A stretch of DNA of 55,071 bases from Comamonadaceae bacterium (GCA_947450675.1 CANFWI010000015.1:1-55071), one strand, 5' to 3'; shown: positions 27,003 through 35,880, numbered from the stretch's first letter. A program made the numbers and translations. The notes: a model not told the origin generated them from the sequence alone.

Positions 27003-28027
27003 AAGGTCTCCAGCAGGCCCAGTAAGGGCTTGGGTTTGAACAATTGGTTGACGCGGCGCAGCAGGCTGCGCGGTGCGCTTTCGAAGGTCAGGGCAGTGCG
27101 CTCGCCGCACAGCGTCAGCCGCACCACTTCGCCGGCCGATTGCTGGGTCAGGAGATCTTTGGCTTCATGGGCGTCGAGCACGCCCCACGCGTCAGCGTAG
27201 GCTTGCCAGTCATCGCGCAGGGCGGCGTCGGCCAGCGTGCGGGGGACGCTGAGTTGCTGTTGTTTGGCTGTGTGTTGTTCCGGCAAGTCGCCGGTGCCGC
27301 TGAACCAGATCGAGTTGACGGGCAGTTGCCGCTGGCTGCTGCGCGCGTCGTTGATCGGGTGCGTGTAGAGCAGCATTTGCATTTCATTTTGCAAACGGCG
27401 CAGCGTTTTACCGCGGCTGCCGGCGGGCAGCCAAGGGTTGACGCTGCGGCCCAACACGCGGTCCAGCGAGGCGGTCGGAAAGTCCTTGAAGACCTCGCCT
27501 TCTGCCAGCCAGCGCTGCGGCGCAAGGTAGTGCAAGCGAATGCCATCCGCCTCGAAATACACCTGCATGGCGGCCATGAGCACGCGGGAATCGGCTTCGC
27601 TCAGCGCCAAGTCGTTGGGGTCGGTCATGCTGGCGTGTTCGTGGCCCATCAGCCAGTGGCACGGTGTCACACAGGCCCAGTGACGGGCGCGCGTTTCTTC
27701 AGCGGGTTCGCGCTGTGAACCTTGTTCATGCTCCCAAGCAGCCCAAGGTATCAGGCCATCCGGCAGCCGGTTGCCGCACAGTCCGTGCAACCGTGCCAGC
27801 GCCCGCTCATGGGGCGGCGACAGGGACAGCGCGTCTTGGGTGTCGGTGTCGACCAGCCGCATCCCTTGCAGCAGCTTGGCGAAGTTTTGGATGCGCGCCG
27901 CTGGCAGTGCTTTCAGCGTGGTCAGCCAGCTGGCATCAGCGCAGGCGGCGAAGGGCAGCAGCAGATGCGGTACAGACTGCACATGCAGCACGGAGCTCGG
28001 CGTGCCGGTTGGGGAAATGGTGGACAT
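26999..28027 (-). CDS. Conserved protein of unknown function (COG4255-like)
   Basis: 342 aa. The sequence resembles a Burkholderiales family often labelled 'phosphoglycerate mutase' or left as COG4255; I see no phosphatase or alkaline-phosphatase metal motif that would justify the enzyme name. Features are a WACVTPCHWLMGHEHASMTDP block (about 126-146), a NSIWFSGTGDLP block in the middle, and a C-terminal basic tail. Its stop overlaps the recJ start as ATGA, so the two are translationally coupled, and this coupling hints at a DNA-related or recombination role. It is divergent from lolC/E with only 24 nt between the start codons. Confidence 0.78.
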   Translation of the reverse strand: MSTISPTGTPSSVLHVQSVPHLLLPFAACADASWLTTLKALPAARIQNFAKLLQGMRLVDTDTQDALSLSPPHERALARLHGLCGNRLPDGLIPWAAWEHEQGSQREPAEETRARHWACVTPCHWLMGHEHASMTDPNDLALSEADSRVLMAAMQVYFEADGIRLHYLAPQRWLAEGEVFKDFPTASLDRVLGRSVNPWLPAGSRGKTLRRLQNEMQMLLYTHPINDARSSQRQLPVNSIWFSGTGDLPEQHTAKQQQLSVPRTLADAALRDDWQAYADAWGVLDAHEAKDLLTQQSAGEVVRLTLCGERTALTFESAPRSLLRRVNQLFKPKPLLGLLETL

Positions 28028-28051
28028 GCCGCTATTGTCCGGGATGCCACA

Positions 28052-29317
28052 ATGACCCGCATGCAGATTCCTTATGAGTTGATATTAGGCTGGCGTTACA
28101 CGCGCGCAGGCCGGTCCACGCGGCGTAACGGCTTCATCTCCTTTATTTCCGGCGTCTCCATGCTGGGCATTGCGCTCGGCGTGGCGGCGCTCATCATTGT
28201 GCTCAGCGTGATGAACGGCTTCCAAAAAGAAGTCCGTGACCGCATGCTGGGCGTGATCGCGCACATTGAAGTTTTCGCTCCGGGGGGTGCGGCCTTGCCC
28301 AACTTAGCCCAAACTTTGGCCGAAGTCCGGCAAAACAAAGAGGTCATTGCCGCCGCTCCTTTCATTGCAGCGCAAGCGCTGCTGGCACGCGGCGAAGACA
28401 TGAAGGGCGCTTTGGTGCGCGGCATTGACCCGGCGCTGGAGGGCGGCGTGACGGAGTTGGGGGCGCAGCTCAAAGACAGCGGTTTCAAGCGGCTGGTGAG
28501 CGGTGAATTTGGCGTGGTGCTTGGCGTCGAGCTGGCGCGGGCCATGGGCGTGCGCCAGGGCGACAGCGTCACCTTGATTGCGCCCAGCGGGCAGGTGACA
28601 CCGGCCGGCGTGGTGCCCAGGCTCAAGCAGATGACGGTGGTCGGCACGTTTGATTCCGGCCATTTTGAATACGACTCCGCACTGGTGCTGATGCATCAAA
28701 ACGACGCGGCCAAAATTTTCAGGTTAGAAGGGCCGACCGGCATTCGCATCAAATTGCGCGATCTGCACCAAGCCCGCGAAGTGGCTCAGCAACTGGCCGG
28801 CACATTGAGCGGCAATTTATTGATACGCGACTGGACGCGGCAAAACCGCACTTGGTTCGCCGCTGTACAGCTTGAAAAACGCATGATGTTCATCATCCTC
28901 ACCTTGATCGTGGCGGTGGCGGCTTTCAACTTGGTGAGTACGCTGGTGATGACCGTCACCGACAAGCGTGCCGACATTGCCATCTTGCGCACGCTCGGGG
29001 CCAGCCCGAAAAGCATCATGGGGATTTTCATGGTGCAGGGCGCCATGGTCGGCGTGATTGGCACGCTGTCGGGTCTGCTGCTGGGGCTGGGCATCGCCTT
29101 CAATATTGATGTGATCGTGCCGGCGCTGGAGCGTCTGCTGAACGCCAGCTTTTTACCGCGAGACATCTACCTCATCAGCCGCATGCCAAGTGAGCCGCAG
29201 TACGCCGACATCATGCCGATCGCTGTGATTTCGCTGGTGCTGTCGTTCCTGGCCACCATTTATCCGAGCTGGCGTGCCAGTCGCGTCAACCCGGCGGAGG
29301 CCTTGCGTTATGAGTGA
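28052..29317 (+). CDS. lolC: Lipoprotein-releasing system permease LolC/E
   Basis: 421 aa from the ATG at 28052 (an ATG at 28061 is also possible). A long N-terminal helix (about 25-47), a periplasmic domain of about 230 residues and three C-terminal helices match LolC/LolE/MacB-type permeases. [12 protein letters not shown] is the usual C-terminal end. It moves outer-membrane lipoproteins from the inner membrane to LolA, together with LolD. Only one permease gene is present here, so a homodimeric LolC/E (LolF-like) arrangement is possible. It overlaps lolD by 8 nt. Confidence 0.93.
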   Translation: MTRMQIPYELILGWRYTRAGRSTRRNGFISFISGVSMLGIALGVAALIIVLSVMNGFQKEVRDRMLGVIAHIEVFAPGGAALPNLAQTLAEVRQNKEVIAAAPFIAAQALLARGEDMKGALVRGIDPALEGGVTELGAQLKDSGFKRLVSGEFGVVLGVELARAMGVRQGDSVTLIAPSGQVTPAGVVPRLKQMTVVGTFDSGHFEYDSALVLMHQNDAAKIFRLEGPTGIRIKLRDLHQAREVAQQLAGTLSGNLLIRDWTRQNRTWFAAVQLEKRMMFIILTLIVAVAAFNLVSTLVMTVTDKRADIAILRTLGASPKSIMGIFMVQGAMVGVIGTLSGLLLGLGIAFNIDVIVPALERLLNASFLPRDIYLISRMPSEPQYADIMPIAVISLVLSFLATIYPSWRASRVNPAEALRYE

Positions 29318-29996
29318 CATCAACACAGAAGTGGTCTTGAGCGCCAAGGCTTTGACCAAACGATTTCAGGAAGGCCCGCTCGACGTGACAGTGTTGCGCG
29401 GCGTCGACCTGCAGGTGTATCGCGGCGAAACGCTGGCCATTGTTGGTGCGTCGGGTTCGGGCAAAAGCACGCTGCTGCACATGATGGGCGGGCTGGACGC
29501 GCCGACCAGTGGATCGGTTCATCTCAAGGGCCAAGATTTGGCTAAGCTGTCGGCCACCGAACAAGGTCGTCTGCGAAATCTGCACCTGGGTTTTGTCTAT
29601 CAGTTTCATCACTTGTTGCCGGAGTTCAGTGCGCTCGACAATGTTGCCATGCCTTTGTGGATTCGCCGGCACATGCGCGAAGACGCCGGCAAAACTGCCG
29701 CCGCCATGCTGGCGTCTGTGGGGCTTGAAAACCGCTTGCACCACCGGCCGTCAGAGTTGTCGGGTGGTGAGCGGCAGCGTGTCGCCATTGCCAGGGCGCT
29801 GGTCACGCGCCCTGCCTGTGTGCTGGCAGACGAGCCGACCGGCAACCTAGACCGCAGCACGGCCGATGGTGTGTTCGAGTTGATGCTGCAGCTGTCCCGT
29901 GAGCACGGAACGGCCTTTGTCCTTGTCACACATGACGAAACACTGGCAGCGCGTTGCGGCCGCCAGCTGCGTCTGGTGCAGGGTCAGCTGACGTAG
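29310..29996 (+). CDS. lolD: Lipoprotein-releasing system ATP-binding protein LolD
   Basis: 228 aa from the ATG at 29310. Walker A is GASGSGKST (46-54), the Q-loop sits in [18 protein letters not shown], the signature [15 protein letters not shown] and Walker [12 protein letters not shown] follow, then the H-loop TH. The QFHHLLPEF sequence is characteristic of LolD. It supplies energy for lipoprotein release by the adjacent permease. The stop is 1 nt from the end of the convergent Bug-receptor gene. Confidence 0.96.
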   Translation: MSDINTEVVLSAKALTKRFQEGPLDVTVLRGVDLQVYRGETLAIVGASGSGKSTLLHMMGGLDAPTSGSVHLKGQDLAKLSATEQGRLRNLHLGFVYQFHHLLPEFSALDNVAMPLWIRRHMREDAGKTAAAMLASVGLENRLHHRPSELSGGERQRVAIARALVTRPACVLADEPTGNLDRSTADGVFELMLQLSREHGTAFVLVTHDETLAARCGRQLRLVQGQLT

Positions 29997-30004
29997 GTCA
30001 GTTG
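29985..30004. other. Hairpin at the convergent lolD/receptor gene ends
   Basis: CAGCTGAC (29985-29992) and GTCAGTTG (29997-30004) form an 8-bp stem, one G-T wobble, around GTAG. It covers both stop codons. No T-tract follows on either strand, so it could protect mRNA 3' ends rather than end transcription alone. Confidence 0.4.
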
Positions 30005-30990
30005 GAGCTTGCGCCTGAGTCTTTCACCAGCCGGGTCCAGAGCTTGGCGTCTTCTTTCAGGAAGGCGGCAAAATCTTCCGGCGACTTGGACAGCGCGACT
30101 TCAGTGGCTTCACGCGCCAGCGCTGCTTTGGGACCGTCTGCGTTCATGGCCAGTTGCGTTGCTGCATGCAATTTTTTGATGATGTCGGGCGGCGTGCCTG
30201 CTGGCGCGAACAAGCCGTACCAAAAACCAAAATTGAACTGCGGATAACCGAGTTCAGCCATACCCGGGATGTCAGGTGCAAACGGTGAACGTTTGGGAGT
30301 GCTGACCGCCAGACCTTTCAAGCGATCGGCTTTGATGAAGGGCAGAACCGACGGCGGTGTGCCAAACGTCAGCTGCACTTGACCGGCGATCACCGATTGC
30401 GACGCTTGTGAACCGCCGGGGTAAGGGATGTGCTGGATGTCGATGTCGACGGCGCGGGCGAAATAAACGCCGCCCAAGTGCGGCGCTGAGCCATTGCCGG
30501 AGGACGCGAAGTTCAATTTGCCCGGCGATTTTTTGGCCGCCGCGATCAAATCTGCCAGCGAGTTGATGCCAAGCTTGGGGTTGACCGCCAGCACGATGGG
30601 TGCGCTCGAGACCTGCGAGATCGGTACCAGCGAGCCCACGGTGTGTGTCATGCCAGGTTTCATCGCCGGGTTCACTGAGATGCTGCTCGGGCTGGCCAGC
30701 AAGATGGTGTAACCGTCGGGGGCCGCGCTGCGGGAGACGTACTCCGCTGCGAGGCTGGAACCTGCGCCCGGTTTGTTTTCGACCACCACCGGCTGGCCGA
30801 GTATTTTGCCCAAGGCTTCAGCCGTGGCCCGGCCGGTGAAGTCGGCAGCACCGCCTGGCGTGAAGCCAACGATGAGCTTGATGGGTTTCATCGGGTAGGT
30901 CTGGGCGACGGCCAGAGTGCTCACGGCGCTGATGCCGCTGACCGCCAGCACCCGTACAAAGTGCAATGCCTTGGTTTTTATCGTTTGCAT
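29998..30990 (-). CDS. Bug/TctC-family periplasmic solute receptor
   Basis: 330 aa. A GAGGAG ribosome site precedes the ATG at 30990. The signal peptide covers about residues 1-29 (VAQ). The mature start YPMKPIKLIVGFTPGGAADFTGRA, the central NFASSGNGSAPHLGG and the FNFGFWYGLFAPAGTPP segment are those of Bug receptors, which bind carboxylates and other anions. No membrane partner gene is close, as for most of the many Bug proteins in Burkholderiales. It is the last gene of the CoA-transferase unit, 25 nt after the reductase, so it may bring in that pathway's substrate. Confidence 0.92.
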   Translation of the reverse strand: MQTIKTKALHFVRVLAVSGISAVSTLAVAQTYPMKPIKLIVGFTPGGAADFTGRATAEALGKILGQPVVVENKPGAGSSLAAEYVSRSAAPDGYTILLASPSSISVNPAMKPGMTHTVGSLVPISQVSSAPIVLAVNPKLGINSLADLIAAAKKSPGKLNFASSGNGSAPHLGGVYFARAVDIDIQHIPYPGGSQASQSVIAGQVQLTFGTPPSVLPFIKADRLKGLAVSTPKRSPFAPDIPGMAELGYPQFNFGFWYGLFAPAGTPPDIIKKLHAATQLAMNADGPKAALAREATEVALSKSPEDFAAFLKEDAKLWTRLVKDSGASSN

Positions 30991-31015
30991 GCTTGTCTCC
31001 TCGTAGCTTGTTTTT

Positions 31016-32008
31016 TTAAATCACAGGAACACCGGCCAACACAATCTTGCCAAGGTGCTGGTTGGCTTCCATGTGCGCTTTGGCTTCGGCCAATTGCTCA
31101 AATGGAAAAACTTTGTCGAGCATCACCCGAACACTGCCATCGGCAATACGCGGCAGCATATCGGCGATGAATTGCGGCACCGCTTGCATGCGCTGGGCTG
31201 GCGTGCGCAGTTTGTTGGAGACGCCGAACAAGCGCAGTCGATTGGTGTGCAACAAGGTCAGGTCAATGTCACTGTGCGTCACGCCGTCGACATAACCGAC
31301 CATGGCGAGCCGGCCTTCAAAAGCCATGCAGCGCATGGATTCGGCAAACACCGTACCGCCCACCGTGTTGATGACCAAGTCAGCGCCGTGGCCGCCGGTG
31401 ACTTCCATCACGCGTGCCGCGAAGTCGGGTGCGCGGGTGCACAGGCCCACATCAAGACCCATGGCTTTCATGCGCTCAAGCTTGTCCGCAGAGCCTGATG
31501 TGCCAATGACTTTGGCGCCCAAGGCCTTGGCCATCTGGACTGCGGCGACGCCGACGCCTGAGGAGACGCCGGTGATCAGCAACCATTCGCCAGCTTGCAA
31601 TTTTCCCTGCAACACCAGCATGTCGTAGACGACGTGAAAGGTCAGTGGAATGCTGGCGGCTTCTTCCCAGCTGAGGCACTTCGGCATGGCCATGGCTTCA
31701 GTTTCGTCGACCAAAGCGTACTCGGCAAAGGCGCCGGCCATGCGGCCCATGACGCGGTCGCCAACGGCAAATTTCTTGACGTCTGAGCCCGTGCGAACGA
31801 CCTCACCAGCGGCTTCCGTGCCCACCGCTTTGATGGCGCCTGGCTTGTGCAAACCACCCTTTAAAAACTCGCCGCGATTGAGTCCGGCCGCGCGCACGCG
31901 CACCAGCAACTGGCTCGGGCTTGGGTCTGGCACGGGTGTCTCGCGCAGTTCTATGGATGTCTCGGTGCCTTGCGCCAGTTCAGGGGTTTTGAGCCAATAT
32001 GATTTCAT
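31016..32008 (-). CDS. Zinc-independent MDR-family reductase (quinone oxidoreductase-like)
   Basis: 330 aa from the ATG at 32008; a long upstream extension in the same frame runs into the crotonase gene and is rejected. The GroES-like half contains the RAAGLNRGEFLKGG segment, and the Rossmann half has VSSGVGVAAVQMAKALGAKVIGTSG for NADPH. The zinc ligands of true alcohol dehydrogenases are absent. Such enzymes reduce quinones or 2-enoyl groups, including enoyl-CoA thioesters. Placed 37 nt after the crotonase gene, it could reduce or oxidise an acyl-CoA of the same pathway. Confidence 0.88.
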   Translation of the reverse strand: MKSYWLKTPELAQGTETSIELRETPVPDPSPSQLLVRVRAAGLNRGEFLKGGLHKPGAIKAVGTEAAGEVVRTGSDVKKFAVGDRVMGRMAGAFAEYALVDETEAMAMPKCLSWEEAASIPLTFHVVYDMLVLQGKLQAGEWLLITGVSSGVGVAAVQMAKALGAKVIGTSGSADKLERMKAMGLDVGLCTRAPDFAARVMEVTGGHGADLVINTVGGTVFAESMRCMAFEGRLAMVGYVDGVTHSDIDLTLLHTNRLRLFGVSNKLRTPAQRMQAVPQFIADMLPRIADGSVRVMLDKVFPFEQLAEAKAHMEANQHLGKIVLAGVPVI

Positions 32009-32045
32009 GTTGATATCTTTCTGATGATGCTGTCTGAGTGCGTTT

Positions 32046-32864
32046 TCAGCGGCCCTTGAAGACGGGTTTGCGCTTTTCCATGAAGGCCTTGCGGCCTTCG
32101 GCGTAGTCTGCACTTTCAAAGCATTGGCGGATCTGCTCCTGACACAAGGCCATGTCGAGATCGGTCGACGGCTTGAGAATTTCAGCCATGATGGCCTTGC
32201 CGGCTTGCACCGTGATGGGCGCGTTCTCGGCCATTGCGCCGGTGTATTGCGCGAGCAAGCCGACGAGCTCTGTCGGCTCGGCCAAGCGGGTGACCAAGCC
32301 CAGTGATTTGGCTTCTGTGGCGTCAATGCGGCGGGCGGTGAAGAACAGGTCCTTGGCGGCACCAACACCAATTAAATTGACCAAATTTTTAAGTGCCGAG
32401 TAGCGGTAGCCCAAACCGAGGCGGGCAGCGGGAATCGAAAATACGGAGTCGCTTGAGGCCAGGCGGATGTCGCAGCTGATGGCGACGTTGACGCCGCCGC
32501 CTATGCAGTAGCCGCGGATCAGGGCCAGCGTCGGTTTGCGGCAGTTGTAAATACTCATCAACGATGCTTCGGCCATCGCTTCGTAATACTTCACAGCTTC
32601 TTTGGCCGCACGCATGTCTTCAAACTGCGTGATGTCTGCGCCCGAGACAAAGGCTTTTTCACCGGCGCCTGAAAACACCACCAGTCGAATGTCGTCGTCG
32701 AGTTCGGCTTGCGCCAGCAGCGGCGGCACGGCCTCCCACATGTCGACGGACAAGGCGTTGTGGCGTGCGGGATTGTTGAAACGAATGTGCAGCGTCGAGG
32801 CGTCGGTCCAGACTTCGACACGTTCGGTCGATGAGGTGTAAGAGGTGTTTGTGGTGCTTGACAA
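32046..32864 (-). CDS. Crotonase-family protein lacking the hydratase glutamates
   Basis: 272 aa with a TTG start at 32864 and GGAG 7 nt upstream. The crotonase fold is clear: an oxyanion-hole segment FVSGADI (72-78) and IGGGVNVAISCDIRLA (121-136). Hydratases have Glu at the positions here occupied by Asn126 (GGGVNV, usually GGGCEL) and Ala146 (FSIPAA, usually FGQPE). The FSIPAARLGLGYRYSALKNL stretch resembles methylmalonyl-CoA decarboxylase and related branches more than true hydratases. It lies in one unit with a CoA transferase, so it acts on a CoA thioester, but decarboxylation, isomerisation or another reaction is likelier than simple hydration. Confidence 0.85.
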   Translation of the reverse strand: MSSTTNTSYTSSTERVEVWTDASTLHIRFNNPARHNALSVDMWEAVPPLLAQAELDDDIRLVVFSGAGEKAFVSGADITQFEDMRAAKEAVKYYEAMAEASLMSIYNCRKPTLALIRGYCIGGGVNVAISCDIRLASSDSVFSIPAARLGLGYRYSALKNLVNLIGVGAAKDLFFTARRIDATEAKSLGLVTRLAEPTELVGLLAQYTGAMAENAPITVQAGKAIMAEILKPSTDLDMALCQEQIRQCFESADYAEGRKAFMEKRKPVFKGR

Positions 32865-32925
32865 GGTGAAACTCCAGAATAAATGTGAGGGCTGAAAAAT
32901 GGGTTGGGCAAGCGTTGCCGCAGTG

Positions 32926-34116
32926 TCAAAAAATTTCTGCTGCTTTCATTCTGACCAAGTCGGCTTCAGCGTAGCCCAACTCGCCCAGCAGTTCGGCCGT
33001 GTGTTCGCCGCGCCGCGGTGCTGCGCGCACGATGTCGCTGGGCGTGCGCTCAAGTTGCATCGGCTGGCCGACATGTCGCTGGGCCCCGAGTCGATTGGAG
33101 ACCACCTCCTTGACCATTTTCAGGTGGTCAATTTGCGGCAACTCGAAGACTTCCTGCATGTTGCTGATCAGGCCGCAGGCCACGCCGCCGTCATTGAACA
33201 GCGCTATCCAGTGAGCGCGGTCGTGGCTGGCCAAGCGCTGGTTGATCTCTGCGTTGAGGCTCTCGCGGTTGACGGAGCGGCTGGGTTTGTCGTGGTAGCG
33301 CTCGTCGGTCATCCACTCCGGTGCGCCAAGGATGTGGCAAAAGCGTTCCCAAATTTTCGAGCCGAAGACGGCGATGTTCATGAAGCCGTCGCGGGCTTGG
33401 TAGACCCCGGTTGGGATGCTGGTAGGGTGCGCGTTGCCGGACTGCCCGGCAATCTCGCCGTCGATCAGCCAGCGGGCGGTTTGGAAGTCCATCATGTAGA
33501 CCATAGACTCCAACAGCGAGGTGTGCACCCACTGACCTTTGCCAGATTCGTTGCGTTCCAGCAGCGCCACCAAAATGCCTTGCGCGGCAAAGATGCCAGC
33601 GCACAAATCGGCGATCGGCAAACCGACCCGGACAGGGCCTTGACCGGGCAGGCCGGTGACCGACATCAGCCCGCCCATGCCTTGCACGATCTGGTCAAAG
33701 CCGGGCCGTTTGGCGTAGGGGCCGGACTGGCCAAAGCCAGAAATACTGGCGTAAACCAGGCGCGGCTGGTCTTTGGCCAGGGTTTCGTAATCGATGCCCA
33801 AGCGAAACTTGACGTCGGGCCGAAAGTTCTCCACCACCACGTCGGCTGTGGCGATCAATTTTTTGAGAATCGCGATGCCTTCGGCTTCTTTCAGGTTCAG
33901 CGTGATGGAGCGTTTGTTGCGGTGGGTGAATTGGTAGTCAGAGCCGTCTTGGCCACCCAAGGTGTCGTCGCCGCGCATGTGCTCAGGCATTTGCACCTGA
34001 ATCACGTCAGCCCCCCAGTCGGCCAACTGGCGGCAAGCGGTCGGACCGGCGCGCACTTGCGTCAGGTCGATCACGCGAAAGCTTTTCAGTGCGGCGGAGG
34101 CGGGCATGTGGGGCAT
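32926..34116 (-). CDS. CaiB/BaiF-type (family III) CoA transferase
   Basis: 396 aa. The nucleophilic Asp is Asp170 in GLPIADLCAGIF; the N-terminal RVIDLTQVRAGPTACRQLADWGADVI and the DVVVENFRPDVKFRLGID motif are those of the family. It moves CoA between acyl-CoA and a free carboxylate without a ping-pong mechanism through an Asp-CoA anhydride. It is the first gene of the unit that includes the crotonase, reductase and Bug receptor, and is divergent from gntR. A likely role is activation of an incoming carboxylic acid. Confidence 0.92.
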   Translation of the reverse strand: MPHMPASAALKSFRVIDLTQVRAGPTACRQLADWGADVIQVQMPEHMRGDDTLGGQDGSDYQFTHRNKRSITLNLKEAEGIAILKKLIATADVVVENFRPDVKFRLGIDYETLAKDQPRLVYASISGFGQSGPYAKRPGFDQIVQGMGGLMSVTGLPGQGPVRVGLPIADLCAGIFAAQGILVALLERNESGKGQWVHTSLLESMVYMMDFQTARWLIDGEIAGQSGNAHPTSIPTGVYQARDGFMNIAVFGSKIWERFCHILGAPEWMTDERYHDKPSRSVNRESLNAEINQRLASHDRAHWIALFNDGGVACGLISNMQEVFELPQIDHLKMVKEVVSNRLGAQRHVGQPMQLERTPSDIVRAAPRRGEHTAELLGELGYAEADLVRMKAAEIF

Positions 34117-34150
34117 TTGTGGACTCTTTGGGTTGGCGGAAAGAACCTCT

Positions 34151-34180
34151 AGTATGGGTTGAAGCGCTTTGAAGTGTCAA
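34151..34180 (-). promoter_or_regulatory. Predicted promoter of the CoA-transferase unit
   Basis: On the minus strand a perfect TTGACA (34180-34175) is followed after 18 nt by CATACT (34156-34151), 4 of 6 -10 matches. The start of transcription would be about 30 nt upstream of the CoA-transferase ATG. Confidence 0.55.
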
Positions 34181-34185
34181 CACTT
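34172..34185. promoter_or_regulatory. Putative GntR/FadR-type operator
   Basis: AAGTGT-CA-ACACTT is a perfect inverted repeat with a GT-N-AC core as in FadR-subfamily operators. It overlaps the -35 box of the predicted CoA-transferase promoter and lies between this gene and gntR, which is the natural candidate to bind it. Confidence 0.5.
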
Positions 34186-34309
34186 TCAATCTAAGTGTTT
34201 ACCTTTGCTCGTGGTTCGGAGGCGCCCATGTAAACTCCAAAGCGCTGCAAAAAAGCAGCCGCCACGACCGAAGCATAGGCATTGCCCTGATTCAATAAAA
34301 GAAAGCCGC

Positions 34310-34981
34310 ATGACTGAAGAAGGCCCACTGAAGCCAGAAAACGGCTTGCCCAGCGCGATTGCTGAGGCCATCAAGCGGCTGATTTTCACGGGGGAGCTCA
34401 AGCCCGGCGAGCGCCTGAACGAGGCTGCTTTGGCGCTGCGCATGGGCACCAGCCGTGGGCCAATTCGCGAAGCCATTCGCACGCTGGCCGGTTCTGGCAT
34501 GGTCACCGCGGTCGTCAACAAGGGTGTTTATGTGCGGCAGATTTCGGTGCGAGAAATGCTGGAAATTTACGACCTGCGCGCCCTCATCTTTGGCTTTGCC
34601 GCGCAACGCGCCATCGAGAACCTGACCGATGAACACCGGGCGCGTTTTGAAGCGCTGTTGGCTGGCATGGACGCGGCTTGTGAGAAGAACGACAGCACCC
34701 ATTACTACGAACTCAACTTAGCATTCCATGCGCTGGTGCTGGACTTGTCGAACAACCAGCGGGCGCATCAGGCGTACAACGATTACGTCAACGAGTTGCA
34801 TTTGTTTCGGCGTCGTTTCTTCAATGCGCCCGGCAATATGCGGCACTCCAATCAGGAGCACCGTCTGCTCTACGAGGCAATTGCCAGCGGCAACAGCAGC
34901 AAAGCCAAGACAACGGCCGAGCGCCATGTGTTGTCAGGCCGTCATCGTTTGCTGTCGACGTTGGACAGTGCCAACGCTTGA
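34310..34981 (+). CDS. GntR-family transcriptional regulator (FadR/FCD subfamily)
   Basis: 223 aa from the ATG at 34310; upstream in-frame codons (to 34169) lie in the divergent promoter region and are rejected. A winged helix (about 10-75, with LNEAALALRMGTSRGPIREAIRTLAGSGMV) precedes an all-helical FCD ligand domain with the DLRALIFGFAAQRAI and LNLAFHALVLDLS segments; the His of FHALV and later His residues may hold a metal. These regulators usually sense carboxylates or acyl-CoA. It is divergent from the CoA-transferase unit with an operator-like repeat between them, so it most likely represses that unit and perhaps itself. Confidence 0.9.
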   Translation: MTEEGPLKPENGLPSAIAEAIKRLIFTGELKPGERLNEAALALRMGTSRGPIREAIRTLAGSGMVTAVVNKGVYVRQISVREMLEIYDLRALIFGFAAQRAIENLTDEHRARFEALLAGMDAACEKNDSTHYYELNLAFHALVLDLSNNQRAHQAYNDYVNELHLFRRRFFNAPGNMRHSNQEHRLLYEAIASGNSSKAKTTAERHVLSGRHRLLSTLDSANA

Positions 34982-35034
34982 TGCTTGATCTAAGGCCTGA
35001 ACTCAGGCTTGATGTCTGAGGCATGATTCAGGGC

Positions 35035-35880
35035 ATGACGTTTTGGATCGATACCCACTGCCACTTAGACGCGCCCGAGTTCGGCGTTGATGTGCTGGCC
35101 GTGCGCGAGCGCGCGCAGCAGGCGGGTGTTCGCCACTGCGTGATTCCGGCCGTTGCTGCGGCGCATTTCGATAACGTTCGCCGCTTGGCGCACAGCGGTG
35201 GTGACGGTTACGCGCTGGGCATTCATCCGCTGTTTGTTGGCCGCGCAACTGATGCCGATTTGGCCGCGCTGGATGCTGCGTTGTTGCGCCACCGGGATGA
35301 CCCGCGCCTGTTGGCGGTCGGCGAAATTGGGCTTGATTTTTTTGTCCCAGAACTCAAGCTGAGCCCGCTGCGCGAGCGTCAAGAATACTTTTACCGTGAA
35401 CAACTCAAGCTGGCGCGCCAGCACGGCCTGCCGGTGATCTTGCATGTGCGGCGCTCGGCTGACCGGTTGCTGAAGTCTTTGCGTGAGCTGGCCCCGGCAG
35501 ACGGTTGGCGCGGCATTGCGCATGCGTTCAATGGCAGCCAGCAGCAGGCCGAGGCCTTCATCGGTTTGGGCTTCAAGCTGGGCTTTGGCGGTGCCGTGAC
35601 GTTTGAGGCGGCGCGGCAAATTCGCCAGTTAGCGACGAGCTTGCCGCTGGACGCGCTGGTGCTGGAAACCGACTCGCCAGACATGCCGCCGCACTGGCTT
35701 TACCAAACTGCCCAAGTGCGGGCAGAGGGCGGCGCGCAAGGGCGCAACGAGCCTGCCGAACTGCCGCGCATTGCGCAGGTGGTGGCCGACTTGCGCGGCA
35801 TCAGCGCGGCTGAATTGGCGTTGGCGAGCACGGCGAATGCCATGGTGGCCTTGCCACGTTTGACGGGCTTGCTGGTGTGA
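35035..35880 (+). CDS. tatD: TatD-family metal-dependent DNase/hydrolase
   Basis: 281 aa from the ATG at 35035; another in-frame ATG at 35023 is possible. A TIM-barrel enzyme with DTHCHLD (His8 and His10), a GEIGLDF motif with its Glu and Asp, the later PVILHVRRS and HAFNGS histidines, and the LETDSPDMPPHW Asp of the metal site. TatD proteins act as 3'-5' exonucleases in DNA repair and degradation. The stop overlaps the start of the glycosylase gene as GTGA, so the two are coupled and both point to DNA maintenance. Confidence 0.92.
   Translation: MTFWIDTHCHLDAPEFGVDVLAVRERAQQAGVRHCVIPAVAAAHFDNVRRLAHSGGDGYALGIHPLFVGRATDADLAALDAALLRHRDDPRLLAVGEIGLDFFVPELKLSPLRERQEYFYREQLKLARQHGLPVILHVRRSADRLLKSLRELAPADGWRGIAHAFNGSQQQAEAFIGLGFKLGFGGAVTFEAARQIRQLATSLPLDALVLETDSPDMPPHWLYQTAQVRAEGGAQGRNEPAELPRIAQVVADLRGISAAELALASTANAMVALPRLTGLLV

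Noticed and set aside
32009-32371. Upstream extension of the MDR reductase to 32371
   Set aside because: The extra 121 codons lie within the crotonase gene in another frame and have shadow-like composition.
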